A stretch of DNA of 64,000 nucleotides from Nocardiopsis sinuspersici (lineage in GTDB: Bacteria > Actinomycetota > Actinomycetes > Streptosporangiales > Streptosporangiaceae), in assembly GCA_008638415.1 (NCBI GenBank), contig VWVT01000003.1, positions 456,775 to 520,774 of the forward strand. The letters run 5' to 3'. A program made the translations under genes and the position numbers. This document shows, in pieces, positions 8,123 to 16,604 of the stretch. The notes below the pieces were generated by a model. It searched no databases and was not told the origin of the DNA. It was given only the letters and a program-made list of their open reading frames with translations. Numbering within the stretch: position 1 is the first letter of the stretch; every line of letters begins with the position of its first letter.

Positions 8123-9739
8123 CCGCTGTGCGCCCCAACGCGTGCGCCGGGCCCGCCGGGCGAGCGCCCGCAGCGGGGCCGACCTGCCCCGCCGGGGCAC
8201 GGTCCACAGGGTGTGCCCCGGCCTTCCCCAGCGCGACAGCAGCGCGTTGGCGGCGAGCAGGCCGCTGGTGGCCGCGCGTTCCATGAGCGCCACGGGCAGG
8301 TCCGTGCGCACGTGGTCGCCCGCCACCACCACGAACGGGTCGGGGGTGGTCGCCCCGCAGCGGTCGCGGTGGCTTCCGGGGGCGAACAGCGGGCAGTCCG
8401 CGCGCGTCTCGTGCCGGGAGTCCACCGCACGGGCCCGCGCGAGTTCCGGGTAGACGGCCCGCGCCTGCTCCCACAACCCGCGCCGCTCGAACCCGGGGTC
8501 GCACCCCTCCTCCAGCGCGTAGGCGTGCAGTTCCACCACGGAGCCGCCGGTGCGCCGCGCCCACGCGCGGGCCTCGTCCTCGTAGCGCTCCAGCACACTG
8601 ATGTTGTCCAGCGTCGGATAGCCCGCCGTGCCCAGGAAGGCGGGCCGGTGCGGGCGCACGGGCCGGTCCAGCCAGTAGCGTGACACCAGGAACGGGGGAG
8701 CCGTCTCCACACGGGCCATCCGGTCGCGCCACTCCCGGACGCCGGGCCCCCGCCCGTCGGGGAGTGGCCCGCCCAGTCCCGGCGAGGCCGCCACCAGGTC
8801 GCGCGTCCCGGCCGGGGTGGCGGCGAGCACCACGGCGTCGGCCCCGGTGTCGAAGGGTCCGCCCTCGGGCGTCCGGCCGCGCACCGAGAACCGGTGCTCC
8901 CGGCCCGGGTGGACCGCCTCGACCGGGGAGGACGTGCGAAAGCGCACTCCGAGCTTGGCGAGGTGGCGTTCCAGGGGGTCCCACAGCGCCTGCGGGAACG
9001 GTGAGCGCGGCACGTCGAACACCAGCCCCTCCGACGAGCCGAGGAAGTAGACGTGGAACATCACCGCCAGCTCGGCCGCCGACAACCGCCCCGGGTCGGC
9101 GAAGAAGCTGCGCGTGAACACCTCGAACGCCAGGTGCCGGGCCGTGGGCGGGAAGCGCACCGCCTCCAGCAGGTCCCGGGCGCTCATGTGGTCCAGGCGC
9201 TCGTACACGCCGGGCACGTCCACGTCGAGCAGTTGCAGCGCCGCGGGCACGTTGACCCGGGCCAGGTCGCGCGGCGGGAAGCTCGGGCTGGTCGCCGCCA
9301 GGACGGCGGCGTTCCACGGCGGCGTCGGGGGCAGCCCCGAGAAGCGGTCGCGCGGGCCGTCCCGGTGCACCAGCGGGTAGTCGGAGAGCGGGACCAGGCA
9401 GTCCAGCCCCGGATCCGCGCGGCGCAGCAGGGCGCGCAGGTTGTAGTACTGGCGGAAGAACGCGTGGAAGCCCCGGGTCATGGTCGCGGGCGAGCCGTCG
9501 GAGAGCGTCGTGGCCCAGCCGCGCAGGCGGCCCCCGAGCGAGGGCTCGCGTTCGAACACCGTCACGTCCACGTCCCGCTCGGCCAGCGCGCAGGCCGCGG
9601 CCAGTCCGGCGACACCGCCGCCGACCACGGCCACGTGGGGCACGGCCGCCGTGCGCGGTCCGGTGGGCGGCGCGGGCGGGACGGCCTCGGCCAGGGGATC
9701 GCGCACGTCCGGGGGCCGGGCGGCGCCGTCAGCGGACAT
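8120..9739 (-). CDS. crtU: carotene desaturase/methylase for aromatic ring formation
   Basis: CrtU-type flavoprotein that desaturates and shifts a methyl group on the beta-ionone ring, turning beta-carotene into beta-isorenieratene and isorenieratene. 539 aa. A ~34-residue Pro/Ala-rich leader precedes the FAD motif VAVVGGGVAGLAAACAL and the GRLRGW segment; ..DPFVVVAGDHVRTDLP near the C-terminus is the second FAD-binding part. ATG start at 9739 overlaps the end of crtT by 11 bp, so crtT-crtU form one unit transcribed against crtEIB. Assignment is from family resemblance and the surrounding crt genes. Confidence 0.88.
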   Translation of the reverse strand: MSADGAARPPDVRDPLAEAVPPAPPTGPRTAAVPHVAVVGGGVAGLAAACALAERDVDVTVFEREPSLGGRLRGWATTLSDGSPATMTRGFHAFFRQYYNLRALLRRADPGLDCLVPLSDYPLVHRDGPRDRFSGLPPTPPWNAAVLAATSPSFPPRDLARVNVPAALQLLDVDVPGVYERLDHMSARDLLEAVRFPPTARHLAFEVFTRSFFADPGRLSAAELAVMFHVYFLGSSEGLVFDVPRSPFPQALWDPLERHLAKLGVRFRTSSPVEAVHPGREHRFSVRGRTPEGGPFDTGADAVVLAATPAGTRDLVAASPGLGGPLPDGRGPGVREWRDRMARVETAPPFLVSRYWLDRPVRPHRPAFLGTAGYPTLDNISVLERYEDEARAWARRTGGSVVELHAYALEEGCDPGFERRGLWEQARAVYPELARARAVDSRHETRADCPLFAPGSHRDRCGATTPDPFVVVAGDHVRTDLPVALMERAATSGLLAANALLSRWGRPGHTLWTVPRRGRSAPLRALARRARRTRWGAQR

Positions 9740-10496
9740 CGGCGGGGCCCCCGCGGGTGTCGAGCGGGCGCCGGCCGACGAAGGTGTGCGTGACCCCGTA
9801 CTGCCAGCCCGGCAGCGGAGCGCCGGCCACCGACGCGAATCCCGCGCGGCGCATCCGCTCCAGCAGCGCGGTCCGGCCGTCGAACTCCAGGACGCTGCGC
9901 CACAGGTACCGGAACAGGTCGGCGCGGCCGGTCAGCACCCTTCCCGCGGGGATCACCACGCCCCAGCACACCGCCGACCACACCATCCGGGCCGACACGG
10001 AGTCGGCCACGGAGTACTCGTGCAGGACGATCCGCCCGCCGGGCCGCAGCAGGGCGCGCACGGCCGACAGCAGGGCGTCGGGATCGGGGCAGTTGCGGAT
10101 CAGGTAGGCGCCGAACACCGCGTCCACGGGTCCGTCCAGGTGCTCGGCCGCCCACTCGGGGGTGAGTTCCTCCGCCCGGGCCCGGTGGAAGGAGACCGAG
10201 GCGGGCCAGGGCTTGGCGCGGGCGGCCTCCAGCATGCCGTCCGAGGCGTCCACGCCCGTGATCCGGGCCCGGGGAAACGCGTGCAGCAGGGCGGCGGTGG
10301 AGGCGCCGGTGCCGCATCCGAGGTCGAGCAGGCGCAGCCCCGATCCGTCACCGGGCAGCCCCAGCCGCCTCGCGGAGATCCGCAGGTGGGCGTGGTAACC
10401 GGGGTTGGCGGCCACGAGCCGGTCGTAGGCCCCGGCGGCGTGGTCGAACTCGTCGGTGACCGCGCCGTCCTTCATCGCGTGCGTCGTGGTGTTCAC
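9729..10496 (-). CDS. crtT: class I SAM-dependent methyltransferase of carotenoid cluster
   Basis: 255-aa methyltransferase with a Rossmann-type SAM site: motif I LLDLGCGTGAS near residue 56, then the acidic VDASDGM after strand 2 and GGRIVLHEYS after strand 4. Between crtU and crtY it matches the gene named crtT in streptomycete isorenieratene clusters, where its substrate is unknown. ATG start at 10496; it heads the crtT-crtU unit and shares a 62-bp divergent promoter region with crtY. Confidence 0.82.
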   Translation of the reverse strand: MNTTTHAMKDGAVTDEFDHAAGAYDRLVAANPGYHAHLRISARRLGLPGDGSGLRLLDLGCGTGASTAALLHAFPRARITGVDASDGMLEAARAKPWPASVSFHRARAEELTPEWAAEHLDGPVDAVFGAYLIRNCPDPDALLSAVRALLRPGGRIVLHEYSVADSVSARMVWSAVCWGVVIPAGRVLTGRADLFRYLWRSVLEFDGRTALLERMRRAGFASVAGAPLPGWQYGVTHTFVGRRPLDTRGGPADVR

Positions 10497-10558
10497 GGAC
10501 TCTCCCGGGACGGGTGTTCACTGCGGGCACGAACGGCCTCCCGGTGCATGCTGGGAAC

Positions 10559-11782
10559 ATGGCCGACTACGACGTGGCGATCATCGGCGGGGGAGCCGCT
10601 GGGCTCAGCCTCACCCACCAGCTCCGCGGGGTCAACGACCGACGTGGCCGGCCGTTGCGCGTCGCCCTGGTGGAGCCGCCGCCGGGCCCGCACACGCCTC
10701 CGCCGCGCACGTGGTGCTTCTGGGAGCCCGACGGCGGGCCGTGGGACGGCCTGCTGGCCGCCCGCTGGGAGCACCTGTCGGTGGTGGCGGCCGACGGGGC
10801 CGAGCACTCCTCCCCGGCCTCGCCCTACGTGTACAAGATGCTGAGGTCGGCCGACGTGGACGCGTACGTGCGCGCCTCGGCGGGCGAGCACGTGGACCAG
10901 GTTCCGCTGCTGGTCACCGAGGTCCGTGACGGCGCGGACCACGCCGTGGTCCGGGGCCGGGAGTCCGGCGGCGCGGAGTCGGCCCTGACCGCCGCGTGGG
11001 TGTTCGACTCGCGGCCGCCCCGGCCCGCTCCGCGGGGGCGGACCCACCTGCTCCAGCACTTCCGGGGGTGGTTCGTGCGCACTCCTTCCGACGCCTTCGA
11101 CCCCGACGCGGCCGTGCTGATGGACCTGCGCCCTCCCCAGCCGCCGAACGGAGTGGCCTTCGGCTACGTGCTGCCGCTGTCGCCGCGCGAGGCGCTGGTG
11201 GAGTACACCGAGTTCGGCCGCGAGGCGCTCACCACCGCCGAGTACGAGCGCGCGCTCAGGGACTACTGCGGACTGCTGGGGCTGGCGGACGTGGAGGTGA
11301 CGGCCGCCGAGCAGGGGGTCATCCCGATGACCGACGCACGCTTCCGGCCCCGTGCGGGGCGGCGCGTGTTCCGGCTGGGCACGGCGGGAGGAGCCACCCG
11401 GCCCTCGACCGGGTACACGTTCAGCGGGGTGCGGCGCCAGACGGCGGCCGTGGCGCGGGCGCTGGCGGAGGGGCGCGTCCCGGTACCGCCGGTGCCGCAC
11501 CGGCGCCGCCACCTGGCCATGGACGCGGTCATGCTGCGGGCCCTGGACACCGGCCGGGTCCGGGGCGCGGAGTTCTTCGCCGGGCTGTTCGCGGCCAACC
11601 GCTTCGGGGACGTGCTGGCCTTCCTGGACGGGGGGTCGCGCCTGCGCCGGGAACTGGCCATGGGGTTCACGACCCCGGTGGCGGCCATGTCGCTGACCAG
11701 CCTGGACCAGGCGTGGTACTCCCTGCGCACCAGGCGGGCTCCCCGGGAGCGGGTGAGCCGGACACGGACACGAGGCCGCTGA
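10559..11782 (+). CDS. crtY: lycopene beta-cyclase
   Basis: Cyclises lycopene ends to beta-rings, giving beta-carotene for CrtU. 407 aa with the NAD(P)/FAD-type fold YDVAIIGGGAAGLSL at residues 4-18, TWCFWE after the first beta-alpha units, and STGYTFSGVRRQ, a typical CrtY signature, near residue 280. ATG at 10559 starts right at the nucleotide fold; a GTG at 10514 would add 15 residues unlike the family. Shine-Dalgarno is weak (GGGA). It is divergent from crtT rather than co-transcribed with it, unlike the crtYTU order reported for streptomycetes. Confidence 0.9.
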   Translation: MADYDVAIIGGGAAGLSLTHQLRGVNDRRGRPLRVALVEPPPGPHTPPPRTWCFWEPDGGPWDGLLAARWEHLSVVAADGAEHSSPASPYVYKMLRSADVDAYVRASAGEHVDQVPLLVTEVRDGADHAVVRGRESGGAESALTAAWVFDSRPPRPAPRGRTHLLQHFRGWFVRTPSDAFDPDAAVLMDLRPPQPPNGVAFGYVLPLSPREALVEYTEFGREALTTAEYERALRDYCGLLGLADVEVTAAEQGVIPMTDARFRPRAGRRVFRLGTAGGATRPSTGYTFSGVRRQTAAVARALAEGRVPVPPVPHRRRHLAMDAVMLRALDTGRVRGAEFFAGLFAANRFGDVLAFLDGGSRLRRELAMGFTTPVAAMSLTSLDQAWYSLRTRRAPRERVSRTRTRGR

Positions 11783-11855
11783 CCAGGCGGTTCGGCTTGT
11801 GATGCGCGCCCCGGTGGCCGACCCTTTCCGAGAGGGCACCGAAGGGGGAGGCACC

Positions 11856-11948
11856 ATGGACACGGACACGGACACGGACGCCAGGGGCGCGGACGTCGGG
11901 GGCGCGGACGGCCGCCGCCGTACCGGCGTGGCCGGGGCGGCGGGATGA
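11856..11948 (+). CDS. 30-aa reading frame translationally coupled to SDR gene
   Basis: ATG at 11856 follows a strong GGGGGAG with five-base spacing. The 30-codon frame encodes MDTDTDTDARG... with three D-T repeats and ends in TGA overlapping the ATG of the next gene (ATGA at 11945-11948). The downstream gene has no convincing ribosome site of its own, so this may be a coupling leader. No homologue is recognised; it could also be non-functional as a peptide. Confidence 0.4.
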   Translation: MDTDTDTDARGADVGGADGRRRTGVAGAAG

Positions 11949-13420
11949 CGGCGGGGCCGTCCACCCTGGTCACCGGGGCCACCGGCTACATCGGCGGGCG
12001 CCTGGTCCCGGAACTGCTCGACGCCGGGTACCGGGTCCGCTGCCTGGCCCGCACCCCGGACAAGCTGCGCGACCAGCCCTGGCGTGACCGCGTGGAGGTG
12101 GTCCGGGGCGACGTCGTCAGCGGTGAGGGCCTCGACGAGGCGCTCCGGGACGTGGACACCGCCTACTACCTCGTGCACTCGATGTCCGGCGGGCGAGACT
12201 TCGGGCACACCGACGCCGAGGCGGCGCGCAACGTCGCGCGCGCGGCGGAGGCGGCCGGGACGTCCCGCCTGGTCTACCTGGGCGGACTCGCACCGGAGGG
12301 GGTCGGCCTGTCGCCGCACATGGCCTCGCGCGAGGAGGTCGGCCGGATCCTGCTGGAGTCGGGTGTGCCCACCGCCGTGCTGCGCGCCGCGGTGATCCTC
12401 GGTTCCGGGTCGGCCTCCTTCGAGATGCTGCGCCACCTCACCGAGCGCCTGCCGGTGATGACCACGCCCCGGTGGGTGCGCAGCCGCGTGCAGCCGATCG
12501 CCGTGCGCGACGTGCTGCGGCTGCTGGTCGGGGCGGCCGGGCTGCCCGAGGGAGTGAACCGGACCTTCGACATCGGCGGCCCGGAGGTGCTCACCTACGC
12601 GGAGATGGTCCGGCGCTTCGCGCGCGTGGCGGGGATCCCCAGGAGGACGATCATCCCCGTCCCGGTGCTCACACCGGGGCTGTCCAGCCTGTGGGTGGGA
12701 CTGGTGACGCCGGTTCCGCCGGCGATCGCCCGACCCCTCGTGGAGTCGCTGCGCCACGACGCCGTGGTCGGTGAGGACGACCTGTCCGCGCTGCTGGGGG
12801 ACCACGACAGGCTCGGCTTCGACCACGCGGTGGAGCTGGCCCTGCGCAGTACCGCCGAGTCCCGCGTGGCCACCTGGTGGTCCTCGGCGGCCTGGCCGAG
12901 CGCCCCGTCCGATCCGCTGCCGACCGACCCCGACTGGGCGGGCGGCAGCCTCTACACCGACGTCCGGGCCCGCTACGTGGACGCCGGCCCCGAGGCGGTG
13001 TGGAGGGTGGTCGAGGGGATCGGCGGTGAGAACGGCTGGTACTCGTGGCCCCTGGCCTGGGCGGCGCGCGGGTGGATCGACCTGGCCGTGGGCGGGGTCG
13101 GTCCGCGCCGCGGACGGCGCGATCCCTCGCGGCTGCGGGTGGGCGACTCCCTGGACTTCTGGAGGGTGGAGGAGGTCGTCCCGGGCGTGCTGCTGCGCCT
13201 GCGGGCGGAGATGCGGCTGCCGGGCCCGGCCTGGCTGGAGCTGGGCGTGAGCCGTGTGCGCGGGCGCACGGTCTACCACCAGCGCGCGCTCTTCCACCCG
13301 CGCGGCCTGGCGGGACACCTGTACTGGAAGGCCGTGACGCCCTTCCACGGGGCCGTGTTCGGTTCCATGGCCGACAACATCGTCGCGACGGCCGAGCGGG
13401 AGGACGCCGAGCGCCGCTGA
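11945..13420 (+). CDS. SDR family NAD(P)-binding protein with DUF2867 domain
   Basis: 491-aa two-domain protein. Residues 1-300 form an atypical NmrA-like SDR with TLVTGATGYIGGRL at the N-terminus (GxxGxxG). Residues 320-491 match DUF2867 (..LYTDVRARYVDAGPEAVW..), a helix-grip fold that usually binds lipids or other hydrophobic ligands. Substrate unknown. It follows crtY by 160 bp on the same strand and could modify an isoprenoid or lipid, but neighbouring crt genes are the only support. ATG overlaps the stop of a 30-codon frame. A 9-bp-stem terminator follows at 13436-13458. Confidence 0.85.
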   Translation: MTAGPSTLVTGATGYIGGRLVPELLDAGYRVRCLARTPDKLRDQPWRDRVEVVRGDVVSGEGLDEALRDVDTAYYLVHSMSGGRDFGHTDAEAARNVARAAEAAGTSRLVYLGGLAPEGVGLSPHMASREEVGRILLESGVPTAVLRAAVILGSGSASFEMLRHLTERLPVMTTPRWVRSRVQPIAVRDVLRLLVGAAGLPEGVNRTFDIGGPEVLTYAEMVRRFARVAGIPRRTIIPVPVLTPGLSSLWVGLVTPVPPAIARPLVESLRHDAVVGEDDLSALLGDHDRLGFDHAVELALRSTAESRVATWWSSAAWPSAPSDPLPTDPDWAGGSLYTDVRARYVDAGPEAVWRVVEGIGGENGWYSWPLAWAARGWIDLAVGGVGPRRGRRDPSRLRVGDSLDFWRVEEVVPGVLLRLRAEMRLPGPAWLELGVSRVRGRTVYHQRALFHPRGLAGHLYWKAVTPFHGAVFGSMADNIVATAEREDAERR

Positions 13421-13435
13421 CACCCGGTCCCTCGG

Positions 13436-13458
13436 CCCCGTCCGGTGGGCGGACGGGG
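13436..13458 (+). terminator. terminator hairpin after SDR-DUF2867 gene
   Basis: CCCCGTCCG (13436-13444) pairs perfectly with CGGACGGGG (13450-13458) around a 5-base loop, 15 bp after the stop codon. No T-run follows, as is usual in high-GC actinomycetes. Confidence 0.6.
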
Positions 13459-13517
13459 TAGGGTCGCGTCCAGCAAATGCTCGCAAAACGAGATACTCAC
13501 TATCCGAGTCGGACTCG
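13459..13517 (+). promoter_or_regulatory. promoter/operator region of MmpL gene
   Basis: TAGGGT at 13459-13464 fits an actinobacterial -10 box. CGAGTC-G-GACTCG (13505-13517) is a perfect 6+1+6 inverted repeat just upstream of the Shine-Dalgarno, and CTCG-N5-CGAG occurs at 13480-13492 in a locally A-rich stretch. These are good repressor-site candidates; no regulator gene adjoins. Confidence 0.35.
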
Positions 13518-13535
13518 ACGGGAGAGGGACCGAAC

Positions 13536-15707
13536 GTGCGCGAGGACGACGGCCGACCGGACCGGCGGCGGCGCCGGTGGATCGGGGCGGCACTGCTGGT
13601 CGCCCTGGTGTGGCTGGTGGGAGCCGGGCCCCTGGGCATGTTCCTGGGCAGGCTCGGCGAGGTGCAGACCAACGACCCCGGCGCGTTCCTGCCCGTGGGC
13701 GCCGAGTCCACCGAGGTCGCCGGGATCGCCGAGGAGTTCGACCGTGAGGGCTCCGTGCCGGCGGTCGTCGTCTACTCCCGGGAGGACGGCGGCGGGGAGG
13801 TCTCCGAGGAGGAGCTGGCCGACATCGCGGCGGTCGCCGAGGACGTCGCCGGGGAGCCCTGGGTCTCCGGCGGCGTCGCCGGGCCCTTCCCCGGTACCGA
13901 GGACCCCTCCGTCGCCCAGTTCGTCGTCCCGGTCGACGCGGCCGCCGACACGGGCGACGCGGTCACCGAGCTGCGCGCGCTGCTGGACGAGGACCCCGTC
14001 CCCGGGCTCCGGGCCCAGGTCACCGGACCCGCCGGATACGCGGCCGACCTCGCCGCGGCCTTCGGCGGAATCGACTCCACCCTGTTGGCCGTCGCCGTCG
14101 TGGCGGTCCTGGTCATCCTCGTGGCCGTCTACCGCTCACCGCTGCTGCCGGTGCTGGTCGTCCTCGCCTGCCTGCTCGCCCTCGGCCTGTCCGGCGCGCT
14201 GGTCTACCTGGCCGCCGACACCGGGCTGGTCAGCCTCAACGGCCAGAGCCAGGGCATCCTGTTCATCCTGGTCGTGGGCGCCTGCACCGACTACGCCCTG
14301 CTGCTCGTGGCCCGCTACCGGGAGGAGCTGGCCGTCCGGGAACGGGTCCCCGAGGCCGTCCTGGCCGCCGTGCGGGGGGTGACCGGTCCGGTCCTGGCCT
14401 CCGGCGGCACCGTCGTCCTCGGCCTGCTCTGCCTGCTCGCCGCCGACCTGGCCTCCACCCGCAGCCTCGGGCCCGTCGTGGCCGTCGGCGTCGTCGCGGC
14501 ACTGCTCTCGGCGATGACCTTCCTGCCCGCGGTGCTCATGCTGTGCGGATGCGCGGCGTTCTGGCCCGTGGCGCCGCACGGGGGGTCCGGAGGGGAGGGC
14601 AGCTTCGGGGAGGTCGTCGCCCGCCACCGGTTCTGGGGCCGCCTGGCCACGGCCGTCGCCCGCAGGCCCCGGACGTACTGGATCCTCACCACGGCGGTCC
14701 TGGCGGCCGCGGCGGTGTTCGCGCCCCAGTTCGACGCGGGAGGAACCGGCCAGGCCGAGGTCTTTCGCACCGAGGTGGAGGCGGTGGAGGCCCAGGAGGT
14801 GCTGGAACGGGGCTTCGGTTCCGACACCGGCGCCGCCCCCGCCCTCGTGGTCGCCGACGCCGACCGCGTGGACGAGGTCGTCCGGGCCGCGGAGCGGCTG
14901 CCGCGGGTGGAGCGGGCCGCGCCGGTCACCGAACCCGGCCCGCCCGGAGCCGACCCGCCGCCCCTGGAGGAGGACGGCCGCGTGCTGGTCGAGGCCGTCC
15001 TCACGGTCGGTCCCGAGTCGGCCGAGGCGGTGGACGCGGTGCGGGACCTGCGTGAGGGACTGCGTGCGGTGGAGGGCGCCGACGCCCTGGTCGGAGGGGT
15101 GAGCGCCACCGACCTGGACACCCTGGAGACGGCTCGGCGCGACTTCGCGGTCGTGGTTCCGCTCGTGCTCGCCGTGGTCTTCGTCGTGCTCGTTCCGCTG
15201 CTGCGCTCGCTGGTGGCGCCGCTGCTGCTGATGGCGGTCAACGTGCTGTCCTTCGCGGCCGTGCTGGGTGTGGGGACCCTGGTCTTCGACCACCTGCTCG
15301 GCCTGCCCGGCGCGGATCCGGTGGTGCCGCTGTTCGCGTTCGTGTTCCTGGTGGCGCTGGGGATCGACTACAGCATCTTCCTGGTGTCCCGGGCCCGGGA
15401 GGAGGTCCTGGAGCACGGCCACCGGGAGGGCGTGCTGCGCGCGCTGACCGTCACCGGAGGGGTGATCACCTCCGCCGGTGTGGTCCTGGCCGCGACCTTC
15501 GCGGCGCTGGCGGTGATCCCGCTGCTGTTCCTGCTCCAGTTGGCGTTCCTGGTGGCGTTCGGGGTGCTCGTGGACGCCCTGCTCGTGCGGACGGTGCTGG
15601 TGCCCGCGCTGTCGCTGGACGCCGGGCCGCGCGTGTGGTGGCCGGGCAGGGCGCGGACGGCGGGGGAGTCCGCGGGCTACAGCGGTTCGCCGGGGAGCGC
15701 GGAGTAG
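13536..15707 (+). CDS. MMPL family (RND superfamily) membrane transporter
   Basis: 723-aa RND-type exporter with the MmpL layout: TM1 near residues 13-33, a periplasmic porter domain to about residue 180, a bundle of TM2-TM6 to about 350, TM7 near 375, a second porter loop, and a last TM bundle at about 530-700. ...GACTDYALLLVARY and ...LGIDYSIFLVSRARE are the paired D-Y motifs of TM4 and TM10 used for proton relay. Family members export lipids or hydrophobic compounds; the substrate is not evident here. GTG start with GAGAGGG upstream. The 3' end overlaps the convergent aminotransferase gene by 31 bp. Confidence 0.9.
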   Translation: MREDDGRPDRRRRRWIGAALLVALVWLVGAGPLGMFLGRLGEVQTNDPGAFLPVGAESTEVAGIAEEFDREGSVPAVVVYSREDGGGEVSEEELADIAAVAEDVAGEPWVSGGVAGPFPGTEDPSVAQFVVPVDAAADTGDAVTELRALLDEDPVPGLRAQVTGPAGYAADLAAAFGGIDSTLLAVAVVAVLVILVAVYRSPLLPVLVVLACLLALGLSGALVYLAADTGLVSLNGQSQGILFILVVGACTDYALLLVARYREELAVRERVPEAVLAAVRGVTGPVLASGGTVVLGLLCLLAADLASTRSLGPVVAVGVVAALLSAMTFLPAVLMLCGCAAFWPVAPHGGSGGEGSFGEVVARHRFWGRLATAVARRPRTYWILTTAVLAAAAVFAPQFDAGGTGQAEVFRTEVEAVEAQEVLERGFGSDTGAAPALVVADADRVDEVVRAAERLPRVERAAPVTEPGPPGADPPPLEEDGRVLVEAVLTVGPESAEAVDAVRDLREGLRAVEGADALVGGVSATDLDTLETARRDFAVVVPLVLAVVFVVLVPLLRSLVAPLLLMAVNVLSFAAVLGVGTLVFDHLLGLPGADPVVPLFAFVFLVALGIDYSIFLVSRAREEVLEHGHREGVLRALTVTGGVITSAGVVLAATFAALAVIPLLFLLQLAFLVAFGVLVDALLVRTVLVPALSLDAGPRVWWPGRARTAGESAGYSGSPGSAE

Positions 15708-16462
15708 GCGGCGGCGAGCTTGCGGACCAGCGCCGACTGCGGCAGGTGGACGCCGTCGATGGCGGCCACCGGCCGTACCCCGGTGGTGGCGTTGGTGACG
15801 AAGGCGCCGGCCGTGCGGGTGCTCGCGGCCGCGGCGACCGGCCGGGTGCTCACCGGGACGCCCAGCTCCCCGGCCACCCGCTCGACGAGCTGTGTCGTCA
15901 CTCCCGGGAGGCAGGGGGCCTGCGGCCAGACGATGCCGCCGCCGTCCAGGAAGCCGATGTTCCAGGTGGGGCCCTCCGAGACCCGGCCGTCCACACCCGT
16001 GAACAGGGCGTCGTCGTGGCCTTCCAGTTGGGCGGCGCGCCGCTGGTGGACCGCCCCGAACAGTCCGGTGCTCTTGACCCGCGGGGTGTCGCGGGCGAAC
16101 CGCCGGGTGCCCAGGCGTACGGGCGGCGGCGCGGTGCCGGGGGCGGGACGGGTGGTGACCAGGATGTGCGGGAGCTGGCGGGCGGAGGGGCGGCCCAGGT
16201 CCATGTGGGGGTCGAACACGGTCACGCGCACCACCGAGGGGGAGGGGTGCGCGCGGGCGGAGCGGCGGGCGAGTTCACGGACCCGGGAGAGGTCCAGGTC
16301 GGTGCCGAAGAGGGCGCGGCAGTCGCGGCTCAGGCGTTCCATGTGGAGGTCGATCCCGCGTACGCGCAGGTCGTCGACGAGCATGGTGGTGAAGTGGCCG
16401 TAGCCGTACAGGGCGAGGCCCGCGAGTTCCCCGGTGCCGACGGGGTGTCCGTTCAGTTCCAT
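15677..16462 (-). CDS. class IV PLP-dependent aminotransferase
   Basis: 261-aa fold-type IV aminotransferase-like protein, in the family of branched-chain aminotransferase and aminodeoxychorismate lyase. PRVKSTGLFGAVHQRR carries the likely PLP lysine (K in RVKST), and ALFTGVDGRVSEGPTWNIGF the E of the cofactor-binding S-E-G motif. The ATG at 16462 has GAGGA upstream; longer open frame before it is not supported. Shorter than typical aminodeoxychorismate lyases. Specificity cannot be told. Its stop lies inside the 3' end of the MmpL gene on the other strand. Confidence 0.82.
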   Translation of the reverse strand: MELNGHPVGTGELAGLALYGYGHFTTMLVDDLRVRGIDLHMERLSRDCRALFGTDLDLSRVRELARRSARAHPSPSVVRVTVFDPHMDLGRPSARQLPHILVTTRPAPGTAPPPVRLGTRRFARDTPRVKSTGLFGAVHQRRAAQLEGHDDALFTGVDGRVSEGPTWNIGFLDGGGIVWPQAPCLPGVTTQLVERVAGELGVPVSTRPVAAAASTRTAGAFVTNATTGVRPVAAIDGVHLPQSALVRKLAAAYSALPGEPL

Positions 16463-16556
16463 CGTGTCCTCATGATGGCACTCCGGGACCCCGGCCACCG
16501 GGCTTTCCGCGCCCGGGTTCCGGGGGCGGAGGACCTCTCGGCGAAAGGCCGCGGGG

Positions 16557-16581
16557 GCGGCCCGCCCCGGGGACGGGCCGC
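16557..16581 (-). terminator. terminator hairpin after MurG-like gene
   Basis: GCGGCCCG (16557-16564) pairs perfectly with CGGGCCGC (16574-16581), loop nine bases, 24 bp beyond the stop codon of the minus-strand glycosyltransferase gene. Confidence 0.5.
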
Positions 16582-16604
16582 TCCCGCCGGTGTGCGGGTG
16601 TCCT

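Noticed and set aside
10493-13711. A 1072-codon minus-strand open frame opposite crtY and the SDR gene
   Set aside because: Antisense to two well-supported genes, composition dominated by R, G, H, Q and P, no recognisable domain.
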